Positions 6,244-10,177 of a stretch of DNA of 10,177 nucleotides are shown one piece after another. The position numbers and the translations under genes are program-made. The notes under the pieces are model-generated. The model ran no database searches. It was not told where the DNA came from and worked only from the letters and a program-made list of their open reading frames with translations. How positions within the stretch are numbered: the stretch's first letter is position 1; every line of letters starts with the position of its first letter. The stretch is from Candidatus Omnitrophota bacterium (GTDB taxonomy: Bacteria; Omnitrophota; Gorgyraeia; B26-G9): positions 1 to 10,177 of the forward strand of contig JAGYOO010000026.1 of assembly GCA_018399295.1 (NCBI GenBank). The letters are read 5' to 3'.

Positions 6244-7898
6244 TCCCGTACCTCCTCTAAACAATCCAGGGAAAAGCTCATTACCGGTATTTTCTGGTAA
6301 ATCTCATTACTCACCTGTCCGGTCTTGATGACCCGGAACCCGCGAAAATACTTCGGATCATTCTTAAGCGCGTCTGAAAAATTATTAATAAGCTCGACTT
6401 CCATCCCTTTCTGCTCCGTATAGACATATCCGGACAAAACCATCTCCAAACCCGTATTTCGCCCCTTTTCAGTAGGCAAAGGATTGGCATAGTTAAGTTT
6501 TTTCAACCAGATATTTTCCGGCATCTGCTTGGGTAGCTGGCTTAGTTTATGGGTCAAATAATTACGTTCTTTCATTAGACGATTATGCAGCCCCATCAGC
6601 TTGTCAATCTCCTGCCCCCCCTGCTTCAGCTTGCTTTCACTGAAGTGGCTTAAATCCATAAATTTAGGGCTCTTTCTCTTTTCCTGCATAAGGAGATTCT
6701 TTTCCCGATTCACCAGCGCGCCGAAAACCAAAAACATGATGAACATGCACACACAAAGCGCCGCTGTCTCAACCAACACCATTTTACGAATAAATCTTTT
6801 AACCCTCAGGCTGGTCTTTTTCCGGGCTTTAAATAAATCGATCTCTACCATCGAGGGGGTAAGCCCCTTAAGCGCTGCTCCGATAGTAACCGGAAGCATC
6901 GGGAAAGTATAAGGAAGAGGCTTGGCCTTGGGACTGAAAACCTCTTTAAGCGGATCAACCGTAGTTACCTCGATCTTAAGCCGTTTCGCAAAAAACGCCG
7001 CTAAGGGGGGAATGTCCGGGAACTCCTTACCCGCCTCCTGCACAGTATTAAGATCATCAAAGTCCTCCAGATCACCACAAAGTATCGCCTTGGTTACATC
7101 TTCTTTTCCCAGTTCCTTTCGGTAATATTCCAAGGATATCTGCAGCTCGTTCAAGGCATTATCCAGAACACTTATCCGGCTGTCCACACTTTCTCCGTAC
7201 TCCTGGAACAGCATCTCCGCGGTCTCGTCGTCGATCCATTCTTCTTTTTTAGAAAGAGAAACATCGCGGATAAACATGGGGACCCCCTCTTTAAGGATTA
7301 TCATGTTCAACCGCTGCGCGTAAATATACATTACGATATTCGACGACTTCTTATCAACCTCTCCAGCATGTTCTAAAAGGCGCATAATCGCGAAAGATGC
7401 CGTTTCCACGGATACCGGATTGATGTCGGCCTTTCCCAGTAACCCCAGATGATCCTTTATCGTCTCTTCTTTAGCAACCAGGGAGAGAACTCCGATTTTC
7501 CGGTCATCTTTATTGCTATTTAAAATATAAAATCCCGTTACCGCCTCTTCCAGGCGAAACGGGATATATTTACGTGACTCGAAACGGACCGCCTCCTCCA
7601 TCTCTTCAGATGATATGCGCGGCATCTGAAAATAACGGAGCAGAACTGTGCCCGGCATGAGAACAGTGTTTACTTTTCGAAGATCGATATTGCTTTTGTG
7701 AACCGCTTTTTGGAGGGCCTTGAGAACCAGGGCTTGCTTATCCTGCTGATCATGGTCTTCGGTGCTTTGCTCCCCTTCAAAAATATCGACATGGACAAAA
7801 TTCTCCAGCCTGATCTTTTTTCCGACGGATTTCAGATGCGCGATCTGAATCGTCCGGGGACCGATATAGACACCAACAGAATTTTTTAAGAAAAGCAT
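6240..7898 (-). CDS. PilM-PilN fusion (GspL-like) cytoplasmic/inner-membrane assembly protein
   Basis: A 552-residue protein joining two normally separate subunits. Residues 1-345 form a PilM-type actin-like domain. It has the N-terminal VGVYIG (8-13), the strongly PilM-like MPGTVLLRYFQMPRISSEEM (81-100) followed by FESRKYIPF (106-114), VSVETASFAIMRLLE (162-176) and a closing IGAALKGL (339-346). Residues 352-361 (EIDLFKARKK) resemble the N-terminal PilM-binding peptide of PilN (INLLP type). A membrane helix (about 374-396), a coiled coil (397-455) and a periplasmic PilN-like domain (about 460-552) follow. This is the layout of T2SS GspL. The protein would couple the ATPase to PilO/PilP. In the usual Walker-like VGIDIG motif the Asp is Tyr11 here. 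It is first in its operon, behind a putative promoter; the Shine-Dalgarno is weak. The start fits the family's normal N-terminus. Confidence 0.92.
   Translation of the reverse strand: MLFLKNSVGVYIGPRTIQIAHLKSVGKKIRLENFVHVDIFEGEQSTEDHDQQDKQALVLKALQKAVHKSNIDLRKVNTVLMPGTVLLRYFQMPRISSEEMEEAVRFESRKYIPFRLEEAVTGFYILNSNKDDRKIGVLSLVAKEETIKDHLGLLGKADINPVSVETASFAIMRLLEHAGEVDKKSSNIVMYIYAQRLNMIILKEGVPMFIRDVSLSKKEEWIDDETAEMLFQEYGESVDSRISVLDNALNELQISLEYYRKELGKEDVTKAILCGDLEDFDDLNTVQEAGKEFPDIPPLAAFFAKRLKIEVTTVDPLKEVFSPKAKPLPYTFPMLPVTIGAALKGLTPSMVEIDLFKARKKTSLRVKRFIRKMVLVETAALCVCMFIMFLVFGALVNREKNLLMQEKRKSPKFMDLSHFSESKLKQGGQEIDKLMGLHNRLMKERNYLTHKLSQLPKQMPENIWLKKLNYANPLPTEKGRNTGLEMVLSGYVYTEQKGMEVELINNFSDALKNDPKYFRGFRVIKTGQVSNEIYQKIPVMSFSLDCLEEVRD
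6250..6258 (-). promoter_or_regulatory. Shine-Dalgarno deciding the pilO start
   Basis: The minus strand reads AGAGGAGGT, then ACGGGA, then TTG. This strong ribosome site is embedded in the last codons of pilMN (Leu-Glu-Glu-Val) and has ideal six-base spacing to the TTG at 6241-6243. It would lie inside the coding sequence if the upstream TTG at 6262-6264 were used. Confidence 0.85.
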
Positions 7899-7921
7899 TT
7901 TTTTAAATCCGTTTACTCTGA

Positions 7922-7938
7922 GGAAAATCCTTTTTTCC
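7922..7938 (-). other. Small hairpin in the pilMN leader
   Basis: On the minus strand GGAAAA, a five-base loop and TTTTCC form a perfect six-pair stem in the untranslated leader between the promoter and the pilMN start. It is AT-rich and lacks a following T-run suited to termination. A role in mRNA stability or translation is possible but unsupported, and it could be chance. Confidence 0.25.
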
Positions 7939-7957
7939 CGCAGCTTCTACATCTATA

Positions 7958-7987
7958 TTTTTATCATAAACCTCGCATTGATGTCAA
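7958..7987 (-). promoter_or_regulatory. Putative sigma70-type promoter for the pilus assembly operon
   Basis: On the minus strand a perfect TTGACA (7982-7987) is followed after 18 bp by TAAAAA (7958-7963), which carries an extended TG-A just upstream (7964-7966). It sits in the 126-bp AT-rich gap between proS and pilMN, about 60 bp before the pilMN start. It would serve the closely spaced or overlapping genes from pilMN onward. The -10 matches TATAAT at only four of six positions, but the -35 and the TG motif compensate. The rest of the gap holds poly-T/poly-A tracts and no small gene that I can see. Confidence 0.65.
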
Positions 7988-8024
7988 ACCTTTTTTAAAA
8001 CATAAACAGATGTAAAAACTTTTT

Positions 8025-9734
8025 TTATAACTCTTTCAAAAGTTGGAGAATCCCCTCACACACCCCCGCGCGCGGCAGAACTGACTTTGCCCCGGATTTT
8101 CTCACCTTAATCTCAATTTCAGAGCGGGCCAGCCCTTTTTCTCCGATAACTACCTGCAGCGGAATTCCGATTAAATCGGCATCCTTAAACTTTACTCCAG
8201 CCCGCAGATCCCGATCATCCAGCAGGACCTCCAGCCCGACGTTTTTCAAGCCTTCGTAGACCTCTTCCGAGACCTGGATCAGCTCCGGGTTCGGCCCCAA
8301 CGGCAGCACGACTACCTGGAACGGGCTAAGACTTAAAGGCCAGACAATGCCTGAATTATCATGGTTCTGTTCTACGCACGCCGCGATGATCCGGGTCACC
8401 CCGATTCCGTAGCATCCCATGATAACCGGAAGATTCTCCCCCTTTTCATTCAGAAACCGGGCATCCAGCGCCTCTGAATATTTAGTGCCAAGCTTAAAAA
8501 CGTGTCCAATCTCGATAGCCGTAGTTATATTCAACACCTTACCGCAGCGGGGACAGGCATCAGTTTCGGTTATGTCCCGCAGATCAGCCCAGAGGTCTGC
8601 CTTAAAATCCCGGCCCTCATTTACGTTCAACAGGTGGGTGTCCGCCTTATTCGCGCCGGAAACAAAATCACTTCCACCCTTAAGTGAAACATCGGCGATA
8701 ATCTTCAGGTTCTTAAGCCCGACCGGACCACTGAATCCCACCGGCCCTCCGGTAAGCTTTTCAATAGTCTGCGCATCCGCCATTTTTACCTCAGCGCCTC
8801 CGAGAGCACGGGACAGTTTAGTTTCGTTCACCTCGTGATCGCCGCGAACGAGGACCGCGGCCCCCTTTCCTTCAATCACATAAATCAAAGTCTTAATCAA
8901 CTCTGACGGTGAAACCTTCAGAAAACCGGCAACCTCGGCAACGCTTCTAAGATTGGGAGTAGCTGTTTCTTGCAACGGTTTTTCCGGGACATCCGTCGTC
9001 TCCGGTTCAGCCGGACTCAGACACTCAGCCTTATCCATGCTCACGGAATACCCGCACTGTTCACACAGAACGATCCGGTCTTCTCCATTAACCGCTGGAA
9101 TCATAAACTCGTGTGAAACATCTCCTCCCATGACTCCAGTATCCGCCTCTACCGGTATCGCCCGCAACCCGCACCGCCGGAAAATCTCCCGATATGCCTC
9201 ATACATCCTGCTGTAGCTTTCGTTAAGTCCCGCCTGGTCCCGATCAAAACTGTAGGCATCCTTCATTATGAATTCCCGGGAGCGGATCACTCCAAAACGG
9301 GGTCTGGCCTCATCTCGAAACTTCGTCTGGATCTGATAGAGTATCAGCGGAAGCTGACGGTAAGAGCTCACTTCATTCTTGACCAGAAAGGTAATTACCT
9401 CTTCATGAGTAGGGCCAAGCACATTCAGTTTTCCATGCCGATCCTCGAACTGGATCATATCCCGCCCCAGAGCCTTCATCCTGCCGCTTTTTTCCCATAA
9501 TTCCGCCGGCTGAATGGCAGGAAGCAAAAGTTCCTGGCCGCCCTTGCGGTCCATCTCCTCACGGACAATCGCCTCGACCTTTTCCAGTACTTTCAGTCCG
9601 AACGGCAAGTAGGTATACACCCCGGATGTCAGCTTCCGGATCAGACCGGCCCGGATCATCAGGATATGGCTTATCGCTTCCGCTTCCGCCGGAATCTCCT
9701 TAAGCGTCGGCAACAGCGTTTGCGACCATCTCAT
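8025..9734 (-). CDS. proS: Prolyl-tRNA synthetase, bacterial type with editing insertion
   Basis: A full-length 569-residue class II synthetase that charges tRNA-Pro with proline in the cytoplasm. The catalytic core carries LTSGVYTYLPFG (35-46, motif 1 region), GPTHEE (107-112), motif 2 in TKFRDEARPRFGVIRSREF (137-155) and motif 3 in GCYGIGVTRI (440-449). An insertion of about 180 residues (224-407) between motifs 2 and 3 is the YbaK-like editing domain that removes mischarged Ala-tRNA-Pro; GDHEVNETKL (298-307) lies in it. The insertion is flanked by CEQC (224-227) and CPRC (394-397), a likely zinc pair. The anticodon-binding domain covers about 474-569, with LLDDRDLRAGVKFKDADLIG (504-523). 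The start is fixed by a strong Shine-Dalgarno inside ispG; the two genes overlap by 35 bp. Confidence 0.98.
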   Translation of the reverse strand: MRWSQTLLPTLKEIPAEAEAISHILMIRAGLIRKLTSGVYTYLPFGLKVLEKVEAIVREEMDRKGGQELLLPAIQPAELWEKSGRMKALGRDMIQFEDRHGKLNVLGPTHEEVITFLVKNEVSSYRQLPLILYQIQTKFRDEARPRFGVIRSREFIMKDAYSFDRDQAGLNESYSRMYEAYREIFRRCGLRAIPVEADTGVMGGDVSHEFMIPAVNGEDRIVLCEQCGYSVSMDKAECLSPAEPETTDVPEKPLQETATPNLRSVAEVAGFLKVSPSELIKTLIYVIEGKGAAVLVRGDHEVNETKLSRALGGAEVKMADAQTIEKLTGGPVGFSGPVGLKNLKIIADVSLKGGSDFVSGANKADTHLLNVNEGRDFKADLWADLRDITETDACPRCGKVLNITTAIEIGHVFKLGTKYSEALDARFLNEKGENLPVIMGCYGIGVTRIIAACVEQNHDNSGIVWPLSLSPFQVVVLPLGPNPELIQVSEEVYEGLKNVGLEVLLDDRDLRAGVKFKDADLIGIPLQVVIGEKGLARSEIEIKVRKSGAKSVLPRAGVCEGILQLLKEL

Positions 9735-10177
9735 TTCTTACCTCCTCCAGTAAAGCAGTCAAAAGTTTATCTTTCTTTACAGTTCCGATTTTTTCACCCC
9801 GCCGGAACATTATTCCAAGTTTACCGCCCCAGGCGATTCCCACATCCGCCTCCCGCGCCTCGCCCGGACCGTTCACCACGCATCCCATCACCGCCACCTT
9901 CAGAGAACGGCCGGGGAATTCCGCTTCGATTCGATCCAGCATCGGCCGGATCTTTCTGACCAGGGAAACAAGGTCGATCTTACAGCGGCCGCAGGTCGGA
10001 CAGCTGATCAGGGAAATCCCTGCCGCGTCCAGGCCTGCTGCCTTCACGATCCTTCTGCCCACCTTGATCTCGCTGACAGGGTCTCCGGTCAAAGAAACCC
10101 GAAAAGTATCACCAATACCTTCAGTCAACAAACATCCGATCCCCATGCTTGACTTGACTATTCCCTCATCCATTGTT
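9700..10177 (-). CDS. ispG: 4-hydroxy-3-methylbut-2-enyl diphosphate synthase, C-terminal part (partial)
   Basis: The frame is open to the right edge, so the N-terminal TIM-barrel part is missing; about 158 residues are visible. IspG (GcpE) is the iron-sulfur enzyme that reduces ME-cPP to HMBPP, the penultimate step of the MEP isoprenoid pathway. The visible part contains IVKSSMGIGCLLTEGIGDTF and RVSLTGDP, both typical. It also has the cluster ligands in SCPTCGRC and GCVVNGPGEA; counting from the Met at 10171-10173, these are C58, C61, C98 and E105, with the spacing usual for the three-Cys-one-Glu 4Fe-4S site. An additional Cys (C64) follows the CxxC. The ATG at 10171-10173 is internal, not the real start. 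It is transcribed into proS, an association seen in many bacteria. Confidence 0.96.
   Translation of the reverse strand, partial: TMDEGIVKSSMGIGCLLTEGIGDTFRVSLTGDPVSEIKVGRRIVKAAGLDAAGISLISCPTCGRCKIDLVSLVRKIRPMLDRIEAEFPGRSLKVAVMGCVVNGPGEAREADVGIAWGGKLGIMFRRGEKIGTVKKDKLLTALLEEVRNEMVANAVADA
9740..9748 (-). promoter_or_regulatory. Shine-Dalgarno of proS inside ispG
   Basis: The minus strand reads GGAGGAGGT, five bases (AAGAA), then the proS ATG at 9732-9734. The site lies in the ispG codons for Leu-Glu-Glu-Val and fixes the proS start within the upstream gene. Confidence 0.88.

Noticed and set aside
7991..8027. Possible terminator after proS (poly-T/poly-A tracts)
   Set aside because: The only stem found is ACAT/ATGT, four pairs; not enough for an intrinsic terminator despite the T-rich tracts.
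8419..8838. 139-codon plus-strand frame opposite proS
   Set aside because: It lies wholly within the conserved proS coding region on the other strand and shows no domain pattern or ribosome site that I can see.

Overview
The window carries nine protein genes and almost no free DNA. It suggests a Gram-negative-type (diderm) bacterium: it has the end of a lipid A synthesis gene (lpxB), an outer-membrane secretin and signal-peptide proteins. Base composition is moderate. The style of the compact pilus/secretion cluster and the ispG-proS pair would fit a candidate phylum such as Omnitrophota or Elusimicrobiota. That placement is inference only; no marker here settles it.

Layout. At the left edge the plus strand holds only the last 71 codons of lpxB (2-217). 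Everything else is on the minus strand, so it reads from right to left. At the right edge is the 3' part of ispG (9700-10177), which overlaps the start of proS (8025-9734) by 35 bp. A 126-bp AT-rich gap (7899-8024) follows, with a good sigma70-type promoter. It opens a type IV pilus / type II secretion assembly operon: a fused pilM-pilN (6240-7898), pilO (5719-6243), pilP-like (5285-5722), secretin (3642-5234), assembly ATPase pilB/gspE (1925-3634), platform protein pilC/gspF (680-1915) and a type IV pilin/pseudopilin (207-608). The pilin has its own likely extended -10 promoter, and its end overlaps the convergent lpxB end by 11 bp.

How the genes work together. The pilin is extracted from the inner membrane and polymerised by the platform protein, driven by the hexameric ATPase. 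PilMN, PilO and PilP form the alignment complex that links the cytoplasmic motor to the secretin in the outer membrane. The cluster contains a nearly complete minimal machine, but no retraction ATPase (PilT), prepilin peptidase or minor pilins inside the window. IspG (isoprenoid synthesis) and ProS (tRNA charging) form a separate housekeeping unit.

The most notable points are the PilM-PilN fusion, which recreates the GspL layout and keeps a PilN-like PilM-binding peptide as its internal linker; a degenerate nucleotide-binding motif in its PilM half; a tandem 24-residue MshEN-type (c-di-GMP-binding-like) motif pair in the ATPase; and a pilO start that is better placed at an internal TTG. I see no mobile element, CRISPR array, tRNA or rRNA. 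I do not think the window holds a wholly new system; it is an unusual version of a known machine.
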